In this document: piece by piece, positions 17,898 through 26,361 of the stretch
Numbering within the stretch: the stretch's first letter is position 1
Layout of the letters: the number at the start of each line of letters is the position of its first letter
Assembly (NCBI GenBank): GCA_041658685.1
Contig: JBAZZS010000002.1
Coordinates: 124,001-188,000, forward strand
Source of the DNA: Candidatus Gracilibacteria bacterium
GTDB lineage: Bacteria; Patescibacteriota; Gracilibacteria; UBA1369; UBA12473
Length of the DNA stretch: 64,000 bases
Direction of reading: 5' to 3'
The notes under the pieces: generated by a model
What the model was told of the DNA's origin: nothing
The model's input: the letters and a program-made list of their open reading frames with translations, nothing else
Databases searched by the model: none
Translations under genes and position numbers: made by a program

Positions 17898-19098
17898 TGG
17901 CCATGACCTTAGTGAGATACGTTTTGATGCGAGCTAGGCCTTCTACAATCATTTCTTCCGTGGAAACGTAGGAGAATCGGACGAAATCGTCGCCAAAAAG
18001 TCCAAACACGGTGCCCGGAAGAATGAGGACATTGGCTTCTTTCATGACGCGATCGCACAATTCAGCGGCGGTGATACCGAGTTTGTCCATGATTTGGCGC
18101 ACATTGACCATGAGATAAAAAGCGCCTTTGGGAGAATGGCATTTCATGCCCGGAACTTCGTTCACCAATTTGACCATGAGGTCTCGGCGTTTCTTGTATT
18201 CAATCAACATTTTCTTAACCTCTTCTTGAGGTCCGGCAACGGCTTCGATGGCAGCGTATTGAGCCATAGTGTTCACGCAAGAGATATCATTGCAAGCGAG
18301 TTGCTCCAAGGCTTTTGCCATTTCCGGATTTTTGGTCACGCCCCAACCCACTCGATAACCGGTCATGGCGTAAGTCTTTGAACATCCGTTCAAAATCACG
18401 GTGCGTTCCGCCATCCCGGGCATTCCGGCAATGGAAACGTGCTCGCCTTCGTGCACCATTTCATTGTAAATTTCATCGGAAAGAACCCAGAGGTCATGCT
18501 TGACCGCAATCGCGGCGATCTTTTCCAAAAGGTCTCGTGTATAGACTCCTCCGGTTGGGTTTTGAGGAGAATTGACCATGATTAATTTGGTCTTTGGTGT
18601 AATTTTGGATTCCAATTCCTCGGCACTAAAGTTGAAATTGGTTTCTTCTTTCAATTGAATCGGAACCACAACCCCTCCCAAATATTCGGTCACAGATCCG
18701 TAAATCGGGTACGCGGGATTGGGGATGATGACTTCATCTCCTTCATCGATCAACGCGTTGATCATGTAAAACATGATGGGTTTTCCTCCTGCCACCACGA
18801 CCACATCTTCGGCTTTGTAATCCACTCCCGTGTATTTGCCGGTGGACTTGGCGATCGCTTCTCTCAATGCAGGGATCCCCGGAGTGGCGGTGTAGTGAGT
18901 TTGATTCTCGCGAATGGCTTTGATCGCGGCTTCATTGATGTTGGCAGGGGTATTGAATCCGGGTTCTCCAATTTGTAAATAAACCAATTTTTTTCCTTGC
19001 GGTTCGAGCACTTCTTTTTCGAATTTTTTGGCTTTTCCGATCACAGAGAAAGCGTTTTCCGTACCCAGGCGCGGCATGCGTTTTGAGAAAGATTTCAT
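17884..19098 (-). CDS. Class I PLP-dependent aminotransferase (AspC/AlaT type)
   Basis: A 404-residue fold-type I aminotransferase. Lys241 in NGCSKTYAMTGYRVGW binds PLP. Asn180 (NPTGG), Asp208 and Tyr211 (SDEIYNEM) and the Arg of the C-terminal DDFVRFSYV complete the site. It belongs to the Iγ/Ib-like group that includes aspartate and alanine aminotransferases with broad specificity. Its place between split transketolase and the hydroxypyruvate reductase/glycerate kinase pair suggests it may use serine or alanine with 2-oxoglutarate or pyruvate to produce hydroxypyruvate. Substrate is inferred from context only. Confidence 0.9.
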   Translation of the reverse strand: MKSFSKRMPRLGTENAFSVIGKAKKFEKEVLEPQGKKLVYLQIGEPGFNTPANINEAAIKAIRENQTHYTATPGIPALREAIAKSTGKYTGVDYKAEDVVVVAGGKPIMFYMINALIDEGDEVIIPNPAYPIYGSVTEYLGGVVVPIQLKEETNFNFSAEELESKITPKTKLIMVNSPQNPTGGVYTRDLLEKIAAIAVKHDLWVLSDEIYNEMVHEGEHVSIAGMPGMAERTVILNGCSKTYAMTGYRVGWGVTKNPEMAKALEQLACNDISCVNTMAQYAAIEAVAGPQEEVKKMLIEYKKRRDLMVKLVNEVPGMKCHSPKGAFYLMVNVRQIMDKLGITAAELCDRVMKEANVLILPGTVFGLFGDDFVRFSYVSTEEMIVEGLARIKTYLTKVMATHEA

Positions 19099-19170
19099 GG
19101 GAGTAAAAGTTTTAAAAAATAAATTTTAAATTATAAAAAAACAGAAAGAAAAAATGCAGGGGTAAAAAAA

Positions 19171-20121
19171 TTAAATGCTTTTCTTCCGAGCGACCACTTT
19201 TAAGGCTTTTTCGAAAATTTCCTTGGAGGTTATTCCGTATTTTTCCATCAATTCGCGAGGTTGGCCCGACTCCCCAAAGGTATCTGCAATCCCGACCATT
19301 TCCATGGGGACCTGGAAATTTTGAACCAAAACTTCGGCCACGGCACTGCCCATTCCTCCAAACAATTGATGTTCTTCTGCGGTGACCACGCATCCGGTTT
19401 TTCGGGCTGAGGCGATGAGGGCTTCTTTATCAATAGGCTTAATGGTGTGCAAATTAATGACTTCAGCGGAAATGCCTTTTTGGACCAAGGCTTCGGCCGC
19501 ATCGAGGGCTTCGGCCACCATGGCTCCGCACGCCACAAAAGTAACATCTTTCCCTTCTTGTAGGGTGATCGCTTTTCCGATTTTAAACGGCATGTCTGCA
19601 CTCGTGACCACCGGGACTTTTTCACGACCAAAACGGATGTAAACCGGACCATTGATTTCCACGGAAGCCAACACGGCTTTTTTGGTTTCGTAATAATCGG
19701 AAGGCACAAGAACGGTCATATTGGGAATCACACGCATGATTGCGATTTCTTCAAGCGCCTGGTGAGTGGCCCCATCGGGTCCCACGGAAAGACCTCCGTG
19801 CGCGCCTCCAAATTTTACATTCAATTGCCCGTAACAAATGCTGGTTCGAATTTGTTCCCAAGCACGACCGGAAACAAACACGCCATACGTGGAAACAAAA
19901 GGAACGAGTCCGGTTAAAGACATTCCTCCGGCTACATTGATCATGTTTTGTTCCGCAATACCCATGTCAAAAAATCGATCCGGGAATTTATCTTTAAATA
20001 AACACGTTAATGTCGATTTTGCGAGATCGGCGTCCAATACAACAACGCGCGGATCTTTGGTCCCGAGTTCGATGAGGGCGTCGGCCCAACCCTGTCTGGT
20101 GAGTAACATTTCGCGTGCCAT
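19171..20121 (-). CDS. Transketolase, C-terminal subunit
   Basis: A 316-residue half-transketolase (pyrimidine-binding and C-terminal domains). MGIAEQNMINVAGG holds the catalytic Glu that activates ThDP. FVSTYGVFVSGRAWEQIR and the HGGLSVGPDGATHQ segment are typical. The ATG at 20121 is taken because the protein then starts at the usual pyrimidine-domain N-terminus (MAREMLLTRQGWADAL). It follows the N-terminal subunit gene by 10 bases. Split transketolases are common in archaea and several bacterial groups. Confidence 0.92.
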   Translation of the reverse strand: MAREMLLTRQGWADALIELGTKDPRVVVLDADLAKSTLTCLFKDKFPDRFFDMGIAEQNMINVAGGMSLTGLVPFVSTYGVFVSGRAWEQIRTSICYGQLNVKFGGAHGGLSVGPDGATHQALEEIAIMRVIPNMTVLVPSDYYETKKAVLASVEINGPVYIRFGREKVPVVTSADMPFKIGKAITLQEGKDVTFVACGAMVAEALDAAEALVQKGISAEVINLHTIKPIDKEALIASARKTGCVVTAEEHQLFGGMGSAVAEVLVQNFQVPMEMVGIADTFGESGQPRELMEKYGITSKEIFEKALKVVARKKSI

Positions 20122-20131
20122 GACGTACGGT

Positions 20132-20992
20132 TTAAAAATAATTAGATGACGATTTGGCTTCCTGTTCATCGAGCTCTTTCAATGCGAGTTCCAGTTCGCC
20201 TTTATTTGGAGCTTTTCCGTGCCAGCCGGATTGATTTTCCATGAATGAAATGCCTTTGCCCTTAACGGTGTTGCCGATGATGACGGAAGGGCGACCCTTG
20301 AACACCAATGCTTTTTTAATGGCCTCGTGAATTTGCGTGAAATCATGGCCATCGATCACTTGCACATTCCAATTGAAACTCTTGAATTTTTCATCCAGCG
20401 GATGAATTCCCATCACATCTTCCACGTGACCGTCGATTTGAAGTTTGTTGTAATCCACAAAAAGGATGAGGTTGTCGAGTTCGTAATGCGCGGCAGACAT
20501 AATGGCTTCCCAACTTTGGCCTTCTTGAAGATCGCCTTCGCTGGACAAGCCGTAAACACGGTTGGATTTGCCTTGTGCTTTGAGGCCCAACGCCACGCCG
20601 GTGGTGATGGAAAGATTTTGCCCCAACGATCCGCCGGACATTTCCATACCTCTGGGGTGAAAACGAGAAGGATGGCCTTGAAGTTGAGATCCCAGTTTGC
20701 GGAACGTTAAAAGCATGGCCGGATCAAAATAACCGGTTCGTGCCAAAATTGAATAAATTGCAGGCGTGATATGGCATTTGCAAAAAATCATACGATCGCG
20801 TTCTTCCCATTTCGTATTGTCGGAATCGTGTTTTAAGAATTCGAAAAATAAAGTCACCAAAAATTCAACGGAAGACAAAGACCCACCGGGATGGCCCGAG
20901 CCTGCGGCCTCAAGCATCTCCACAATGTCGCGCCTCATCCGAATGGCTTTTAACAAACGCTCCTTTTGGGAAAGGCTAATGGGGTACTTCAT
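20132..20992 (-). CDS. Transketolase, N-terminal subunit
   Basis: A 286-residue ThDP-binding half. AAGSGHPGGSLSSVEF is the N-terminal signature and GHPSR, GGSLGQNLS and VDYNKLQIDG are conserved. Two unusual points: the usual KGH near residue 85 reads FCKCH, and the ThDP/metal motif, normally GDGELQEG, reads SEGDLQEG, so the metal-ligand Asp appears replaced by Glu. The ATG at 20992 is chosen because the longer frame would enter the palindromic element at 21096-21246. First gene of the carbon-metabolism operon; a TATACT box lies 11 bases before the ATG. Confidence 0.9.
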   Translation of the reverse strand: MKYPISLSQKERLLKAIRMRRDIVEMLEAAGSGHPGGSLSSVEFLVTLFFEFLKHDSDNTKWEERDRMIFCKCHITPAIYSILARTGYFDPAMLLTFRKLGSQLQGHPSRFHPRGMEMSGGSLGQNLSITTGVALGLKAQGKSNRVYGLSSEGDLQEGQSWEAIMSAAHYELDNLILFVDYNKLQIDGHVEDVMGIHPLDEKFKSFNWNVQVIDGHDFTQIHEAIKKALVFKGRPSVIIGNTVKGKGISFMENQSGWHGKAPNKGELELALKELDEQEAKSSSNYF

Positions 20993-21095
20993 GGCTTCAG
21001 TAAAGTATATTGTGCGACTTTTTGCAAATCTTATTGAGTAAATGCGGTTGCTTGACCCTGGAAAGTGTTTCAAAAGTTTTTTTCAAAATAGCAAC

Positions 21096-21246
21096 TTGAT
21101 TTGGAAGACAGCATACTTTTGGCCACCGCGGTCCGGTCGCTCCTCCCCGCAACGCGGGGTATGCCTCACGCCAATCGTTTCGCTTTGCGAAAACCAAGCC
21201 GATTGGCGTTGCGAAATTGTCCAAAAGCACGCTGCCTTCAAATCAA
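21096..21246. repeat. Multi-branch palindromic element D
   Basis: A 151-nt structured stretch. The outer arms pair as TTGATTT/AAATCAA, GAAG/CTTC, CAGC/GCTG and CTTTTGG/CCAAAAG (21096-21122 with 21221-21246). Inside are hairpin CCCCGC-AAC-GCGGGG (21145-21159) and a second stem CGCCAATC/GATTGGCG (21169-21208) topped by TTTCGC-TTT-GCGAAA. It fills the gap between the divergent transketolase and glutamate dehydrogenase genes. No gene is supported in this 348-base gap. Confidence 0.7.
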
Positions 21247-21340
21247 TCAACCTAAAAAAATTATAAGCCCTTTATTTTTCATCACGCGATGATTATCATG
21301 CGACCGTTGTTCGATTTTTTTATTTTTTAATTTTTCTACC

Positions 21341-22588
21341 ATGTCTCTCTTTGAGAACACGCTCGCTCAGCTCAAAAAAGCGTCGACGATCATGAAACTC
21401 GATGCACACATTGCGGATTACTTAAGTTACCCGCAACGCATTTTGGAAGTGAATATTTCCGTAAAAATGGACGACGGTTCAGCCAAAATGTTCAAAGGAT
21501 TTCGTGTGCAACACAACAATGCAAGAGGGCCCTATAAAGGAGGGATTCGCTATCACCCCCAAGTGGACATGGAAGAAGTAAAGGCTCTTGCCACGTGGAT
21601 GAGTATGAAATGTTCGGTCGTCGGAATTCCATATGGTGGAGGCAAGGGAGGCATTATTGTGGATCCTCATACCTTGAGCAAACAAGAATTGGAGAATTTG
21701 ACGCGTGCCTATACGCGTGCCATTGAACCTATTATCGGACCGGAAAAAGATATCCCGGCTCCGGATGTGTACACCACGCCTGAAATCATGGCCTGGGTGG
21801 CGGATGAATATTCCATGTTGCATCGCCGAAATCTTATCGGCGTAGTCACCGGAAAACCTCTCTGTCTCGGAGGATCTGAAGGCCGCGGTGAAGCAACCTC
21901 TCAAGGAGGCGTGTACGTGCTTACGGAAATGATGAAAAAGAATGGAATGAAGCCCGAAACCACTCGTGTGGTGGTGCAAGGGTTCGGGAATGCAGGTGCG
22001 AATCTGGCGAAATTACTCGATCGTGCCGGGTTCAAAGTGGTTGGCGTTTCCGATTCTCGTGGAGGGTTGGCGTGCGCCGAAGGCATTGCCGTGGAAGAAG
22101 TCCTTGCTTACAAAGAAGCCAAAGGAACCCTTGAAGGTTGTGCCAAAACCGCGAAAGGCTCCTGCAAATACATCACGAATGAAGAGCTCCTTGAACTCGA
22201 CTGCGATGTTCTTTCCTTGGCTGCCATTGAAAATCAAGTTACGAAAGACAATGCGCCTCGGCTCAAATGCAAATTGATTCTTGAGTTGGCGAATGGCCCC
22301 ACCACGCCGGAAGCGGATGAAATTTTAACCCAACGTGGAATCCCCGTGATCCCGGATATTCTCGCGAATGCCGGAGGCGTGACCGTGAGTTACTTTGAAT
22401 GGGTCCAAAATCAAATGGCCCTTTATTGGTCTGCGGAAGAAGTTCAAAAACGACTCCAGGACATCATGATCCCTTCCACCCGTGCGGTGGTTGAGACCGC
22501 GGATGCCTACAAATGCACGCTTCGTGAAGCCGCGTTCATTGTGGCCATCAAGAGAATTGCGGATGCTATGAAGGCGAGAGGTTGGTAA
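21341..22588 (+). CDS. gdhA: Glutamate dehydrogenase (Glu/Leu/Phe/Val family)
   Basis: A 415-residue enzyme interconverting glutamate and 2-oxoglutarate plus ammonia. The substrate motif FKGFRVQHNNARGPYKGGIRYHP, catalytic Lys near residue 102 (PYGGGKGG), the AP-D-V stretch (DIPAPDVYT) and the coenzyme loop GFGNAGANLAK are all intact. Length matches hexameric bacterial and archaeal NAD(P)-GDH of about 415 residues. It lies divergent from the aminotransferase-containing operon and could recycle the amino-acceptor used there. No Shine-Dalgarno; the leader is a T run ending CTACC before the ATG. Confidence 0.95.
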   Translation: MSLFENTLAQLKKASTIMKLDAHIADYLSYPQRILEVNISVKMDDGSAKMFKGFRVQHNNARGPYKGGIRYHPQVDMEEVKALATWMSMKCSVVGIPYGGGKGGIIVDPHTLSKQELENLTRAYTRAIEPIIGPEKDIPAPDVYTTPEIMAWVADEYSMLHRRNLIGVVTGKPLCLGGSEGRGEATSQGGVYVLTEMMKKNGMKPETTRVVVQGFGNAGANLAKLLDRAGFKVVGVSDSRGGLACAEGIAVEEVLAYKEAKGTLEGCAKTAKGSCKYITNEELLELDCDVLSLAAIENQVTKDNAPRLKCKLILELANGPTTPEADEILTQRGIPVIPDILANAGGVTVSYFEWVQNQMALYWSAEEVQKRLQDIMIPSTRAVVETADAYKCTLREAAFIVAIKRIADAMKARGW

Positions 22589-22589
22589 C

Positions 22590-22612
22590 ACTCACGAAGC
22601 GAAGCGGAGTGA
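22590..22612. repeat. GAAGCG palindromic repeat, copy 2
   Basis: CTCAC/GTGAG arms right after the gdh stop. On the opposite strand it matches the copy at 17875-17897 at 21 of 23 positions, and the flanks (AAGCTCACT before, GTGAGTG after) match too. Confidence 0.65.
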
Positions 22613-22665
22613 GCTTTCCCCTCCCCGTATTCTCTTCGTCTCGAACCATACATCCATGCAAATGT

Positions 22666-22694
22666 AAAAAGCCCTTCGAAAGAGGGGCTTTTTT
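22666..22694. terminator. Bidirectional Rho-independent terminator
   Basis: AAAAAGCCCTTC, GAAA tetraloop, GAGGGGCTTTTTT. It sits between the convergent gdh and 22737-23522 genes and has A and T runs on both sides. Confidence 0.85.
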
Positions 22695-22736
22695 AAGCGA
22701 CACGCTCGACTCAAAGGATGCGAGGGATTTGATGGA

Positions 22737-23522
22737 TTAAGAGGGCCGAGAAGATGTTTCCGGGGCCTCTTCTTGCACAGTAATGTTATGTTGTTCGGCC
22801 AACGCAACCTTGACGGCTGCGACCAATTTTTGATTTTGAATATCCTCTTCGCGTGAATGCTTCGAAAGCGTACCATTAAATTCCCGCGAGGTAATGAAAA
22901 TTTGGGCTGCTTCTTCTGCTTTTATTGCATCCAATCCATCTAATAAAGAACTTGATGTAGAACTGCTTATCCCATCATCACCCCTTATACAACTTAAAGC
23001 CACTGCCCACATTCTCTTCTTGCTCTCCCCTTTTTTAATAGCCTCGGCCATGAGCGCGGCGATGTGGGTCACCCCAGCTTCAAGACGACCGGGTTCATCT
23101 AATTTTAAGGCTTGAGTGATTTGTATATTTTCTCTTTTTAAATGTTCTGCTTCTTGAGTCGCCTTCGCGCCTCTACTCTGTTCCAATACATCAATCCAAG
23201 CCATGCCAGGGTATCCTGCTCGGGCATGCAATCTGCGCGTAGCCTGATCTTTTGCATCAAGGAAAAAGTTTAACGCGTCTGTGGAGCGCAAAAAAGTACT
23301 TACCGGTATCGAATTATCAATTCGTTTTCTTACCCCTTCCCGAACCTCTAAAAAAGCCCTTCGGGCCGCACTTGAAGACGGAGCAAATAGCTGATCTTGC
23401 GCCCACTCGATTGCACCACAAACTTCTTGCGAAATTTTCCCAGAAGCTCGTTGAACCAGAGCCAATGCATTCCCTCGATCGAGAGTTGGAGGTTGGGAAG
23501 ACTCAGGGGTTTGTTCTGCCAT
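22737..23522 (-). CDS. Protein of unknown function
   Basis: A 261-residue soluble, mostly helical protein with low-complexity tails at both ends (Gln/Ser/Pro-rich start, Glu/Ser-rich end). No domain is recognised and no signal peptide is seen. Codon use looks like that of its neighbours. It stands alone between convergent gdh and divergent pyruvate phosphate dikinase. The composition resembles the unknown protein at 50516-51124, but I cannot show homology. Confidence 0.6.
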   Translation of the reverse strand: MAEQTPESSQPPTLDRGNALALVQRASGKISQEVCGAIEWAQDQLFAPSSSAARRAFLEVREGVRKRIDNSIPVSTFLRSTDALNFFLDAKDQATRRLHARAGYPGMAWIDVLEQSRGAKATQEAEHLKRENIQITQALKLDEPGRLEAGVTHIAALMAEAIKKGESKKRMWAVALSCIRGDDGISSSTSSSLLDGLDAIKAEEAAQIFITSREFNGTLSKHSREEDIQNQKLVAAVKVALAEQHNITVQEEAPETSSRPS

Positions 23523-23628
23523 GTTTTACGTTGCTAGTGAATAAAAATTTCTATAAATTGGCTTTTGTGAGGCTAATTTGGGTGGGGCTCAAAATAAACT
23601 ACTTTAATTCTTTTTGTCAAATTCATTT

Positions 23629-26232
23629 ATGAAATATATCTATGCGTTTGCAGAGGGATCGGCAAAAATGAAGGACCTTTTGGGTGGAAAGGGTGCGAAT
23701 TTGGCGGAAATGACTAATCTTGGTTTGCCGGTGCCGCCGGGTTTTACGATCACGACTGAAACGTGCAATTATTTTTTGCAAAATAAAGGGTACCCGGATG
23801 GATTTTCAGAAGAATTGAAGGAAAAATTGGCGGAATTGGAGACGAACATGAAAAAAAATCTGGGAGATGTTGAAAATCCGTTGTTGGTTTCGGTACGATC
23901 CGGAGCGAAATTTTCCATGCCCGGAATGATGGACACGATTCTCAATCTCGGGCTGAATGATCAGACCGTGCAAGGATTGATTCGCAAAACCGGAAATGAA
24001 CGTTTTTGCTATGACGCGTACCGCCGTTTCACGCAGATGTTTGGGGATGTGGTATTGGGAGTGGAACATGAATTATTTGAAGAAGCGCTCGCGCTTTTAA
24101 AAGAAGAACGTGGGGTCAATCTCGACACCGAACTTTCCGCACAAGATTTAAAAGGACTTGTTGCGACTTATAAAGGCATCATCAAAGAACAAACCAAAGA
24201 GCCTTTTCCCGAAGACCCGGCTCAACAATTGCAACTCGCGATTGAGGCGGTTTTTCACTCGTGGGACAACAAACGGGCGTGCACGTATCGCGCGTTGCAT
24301 GGGATTCCGCACAACATTGGAACTGCGGTCAATATTCAATCCATGGTGTTTGGAAATATGGGAGAGGATTCCGGAACCGGGGTCGCTTTCACGCGCAGTC
24401 CGTCCAATGGAGACAAGGTTTTTTATGGAGAATATTTGATGAATGCGCAAGGAGAAGACGTGGTGGCCGGGATTCGCACACCGCAACACATTGAAGAGCT
24501 CAAAAAAAATCATCCTGCGCTTTATAATGAATTATTTGAAATCAAGGAACAGCTTGAAAAACATTATCGCGACATGCAGGATCTTGAATTCACAATTGAA
24601 AAAGGGCGGTTATTCATTTTGCAAACGCGTAATGGAAAACGCACCGCGCATGCGGCGGTGAAAATTGCGGTGGACATGGTCGGGGAAGGGTTGATCACAA
24701 AAAAAGAAGCGCTCATGCGCGTGGAACCGAATCAATTGAAACAATTGTTGCACCCGTCGATTGATCCAAAAGCGAAATTTATAGTTTTAACCAAGGGGTT
24801 GCCGGCGTCCCCCGGGGCAGCCACGGGAAAAGTTGTTTTTACCGCGGATGAAGCGCACGAATGGGCCGGAAATGGTGAAAAAGTGATTTTGGTTCGAAAG
24901 GAAACGAGTCCGGAAGACATTCATGGCATGTTTGCGGCACAAGGAATTCTCACCTCCACCGGAGGGAATACAAGCCATGCGGCGGTGGTGTGTCGCGGCA
25001 TGGGAAAATGCTGTGTGGCCGGAGCCGGAGAAGTGATTGTGAATCGAAAAGAAAAGAAGTTTTCCGTGGGAGATGTGGTGGTAAAAGAAGGCGATATCAT
25101 TACGTTGAACGGGACCGTCGGAGAAGTGATTGTGGGGGAAGTGGCCATGACCGAACCAGCGCTTTCGGGTTCCTTTGGCACGCTCATGCAATGGGCGGAT
25201 GAAGTGCGCACGCTCAAGATTCGCACGAATGCGGACACACCATTGGATTCAAAAGTGGCTCGCGATTTTGGGGCCGAAGGGATCGGGCTTTGCCGCACGG
25301 AGCACATGTTTTTTGGCGAAGACCGAATCGCGGTGATGAGAGAAATGATTTTATCCAAAGACAATCCCGAAACCCGCGGCAAAGCCCTGGCCAAACTTTT
25401 GCCCATTCAAAAACAAGATTTTATTGAAATTTTTACAGCCATGGATGGCTATCCGGTCACGGTTCGTTTGCTTGATCCCCCGCTTCATGAATTTCTCCCC
25501 AACTCCGAACAACACTCCAAGACTGAAGCGCTTGCGCAAGAGCTCGGGACTACGTTTGAGCAACTTAGAAACGTGATTGAAAATTTACATGAAGTGAACC
25601 CCATGCTCGGCCACCGCGGGTGCCGCCTCGGGATCACTTATCCCGAACTTTATGGCATGCAAGTCCGCGCCATTCTGCTGGCTGCGATCGAATGCCACAC
25701 ACAAGGCGTTAAGGTTTTTCCCGAGATCGAAGTCCCTCTCGTTGGCGATGTTCGCGAATTGATTGAAGTTAAAAAAACGATTCAAATCATCGTTGACGAA
25801 CTTAAAGATCAAATTCAATTTAAATATAAAATCGGGACCATGATCGAGTTGCCACGCGCGTGTCTCACGGCCAATGAAATTGCGAAAGAAGCGGAATTTT
25901 TCTCATTTGGAACCAATGACCTCACTCAAATGACGTATGGATTCAGTCGCGATGATGTGGGGCACTTTTTGCCTTATTATTTGGAATCCGGACTCTTAGC
26001 CGAAGACCCGACCGCCACGATTGACCGCGCCGGGGTTGGCGAACTCATGAAACTTTGCGTGAAGTTGGGCCGCACTACTAAACCCGACCTCGAAATTGGG
26101 ATCTGCGGCGAACATGGCGGAGACCCGCGCACCGTAGAATTTTGTCATGAAATCGGACTCAACTATGTGAGTTGTTCTCCGTATCGTGTGCCGTTGGCAA
26201 GGCTCGCGGCGGCACAGGCGGCGATTCGATGA
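23629..26232 (+). CDS. ppdK: Pyruvate, phosphate dikinase
   Basis: An 867-residue enzyme interconverting PEP + AMP + PPi and pyruvate + ATP + Pi. The N-terminal nucleotide-binding domain starts with GGKGANLAEM. The swivelling domain has the phospho-histidine His450 in TGGNTSHAAVV. The C-terminal PEP-binding TIM barrel is complete (GLCRTEHMF, GHRGCRLG, GTMIELPRA, SFGTNDLTQM, CGEHGGDP). Length is full. The ATG at 23629 begins directly with the typical KYIYAF. In a fermenting cell it would work towards pyruvate, giving two ATP equivalents from PEP. It is convergent with the TrmB-like gene and ends 7 bases before structured element A. Confidence 0.96.
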   Translation: MKYIYAFAEGSAKMKDLLGGKGANLAEMTNLGLPVPPGFTITTETCNYFLQNKGYPDGFSEELKEKLAELETNMKKNLGDVENPLLVSVRSGAKFSMPGMMDTILNLGLNDQTVQGLIRKTGNERFCYDAYRRFTQMFGDVVLGVEHELFEEALALLKEERGVNLDTELSAQDLKGLVATYKGIIKEQTKEPFPEDPAQQLQLAIEAVFHSWDNKRACTYRALHGIPHNIGTAVNIQSMVFGNMGEDSGTGVAFTRSPSNGDKVFYGEYLMNAQGEDVVAGIRTPQHIEELKKNHPALYNELFEIKEQLEKHYRDMQDLEFTIEKGRLFILQTRNGKRTAHAAVKIAVDMVGEGLITKKEALMRVEPNQLKQLLHPSIDPKAKFIVLTKGLPASPGAATGKVVFTADEAHEWAGNGEKVILVRKETSPEDIHGMFAAQGILTSTGGNTSHAAVVCRGMGKCCVAGAGEVIVNRKEKKFSVGDVVVKEGDIITLNGTVGEVIVGEVAMTEPALSGSFGTLMQWADEVRTLKIRTNADTPLDSKVARDFGAEGIGLCRTEHMFFGEDRIAVMREMILSKDNPETRGKALAKLLPIQKQDFIEIFTAMDGYPVTVRLLDPPLHEFLPNSEQHSKTEALAQELGTTFEQLRNVIENLHEVNPMLGHRGCRLGITYPELYGMQVRAILLAAIECHTQGVKVFPEIEVPLVGDVRELIEVKKTIQIIVDELKDQIQFKYKIGTMIELPRACLTANEIAKEAEFFSFGTNDLTQMTYGFSRDDVGHFLPYYLESGLLAEDPTATIDRAGVGELMKLCVKLGRTTKPDLEIGICGEHGGDPRTVEFCHEIGLNYVSCSPYRVPLARLAAAQAAIR

Positions 26233-26238
26233 CACTTT

Positions 26239-26351
26239 AGGCAATCGGGAAGGAAGAATTTTTGTTCGCATGGGAGTCGGACACTCGGATCATGATTCTC
26301 GTGTCCTCTTCCTTAAAAATGCTCACAAAAATTTTCCTCTCCCTCTTGCCT
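26239..26351. ncRNA. Structured element A (long imperfect hairpin, homologous to element B)
   Basis: A 113-nt palindromic stretch fills the convergent gap between ppdK and the TrmB-like gene. Arms pair from the outside in: AGGCAA/TTGCCT, GGGA/TCCC, GGAA and ATTTTTGT with ACAAAAAT and TTCC, GCAT/ATGC, GGGAG/CTTCC, and GGACAC/GTGTCC, with GATCATGA at the apex. Element B at 48177-48296 shares the apex, the ATGGGAG and TTCCTT blocks, and the same pairing with different bases. It could be a structured RNA, a two-way terminator or a mobile palindrome; type is uncertain. Confidence 0.6.
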
Positions 26352-26361
26352 CAGAATATCC

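Noticed and set aside
17881..22612. Insertion sequence bounded by the inverted CTCAC...GTGAG repeats
   Set aside because: The two copies are in opposite orientation but enclose ordinary metabolic genes with no transposase and no target duplication; a third copy lies outside.
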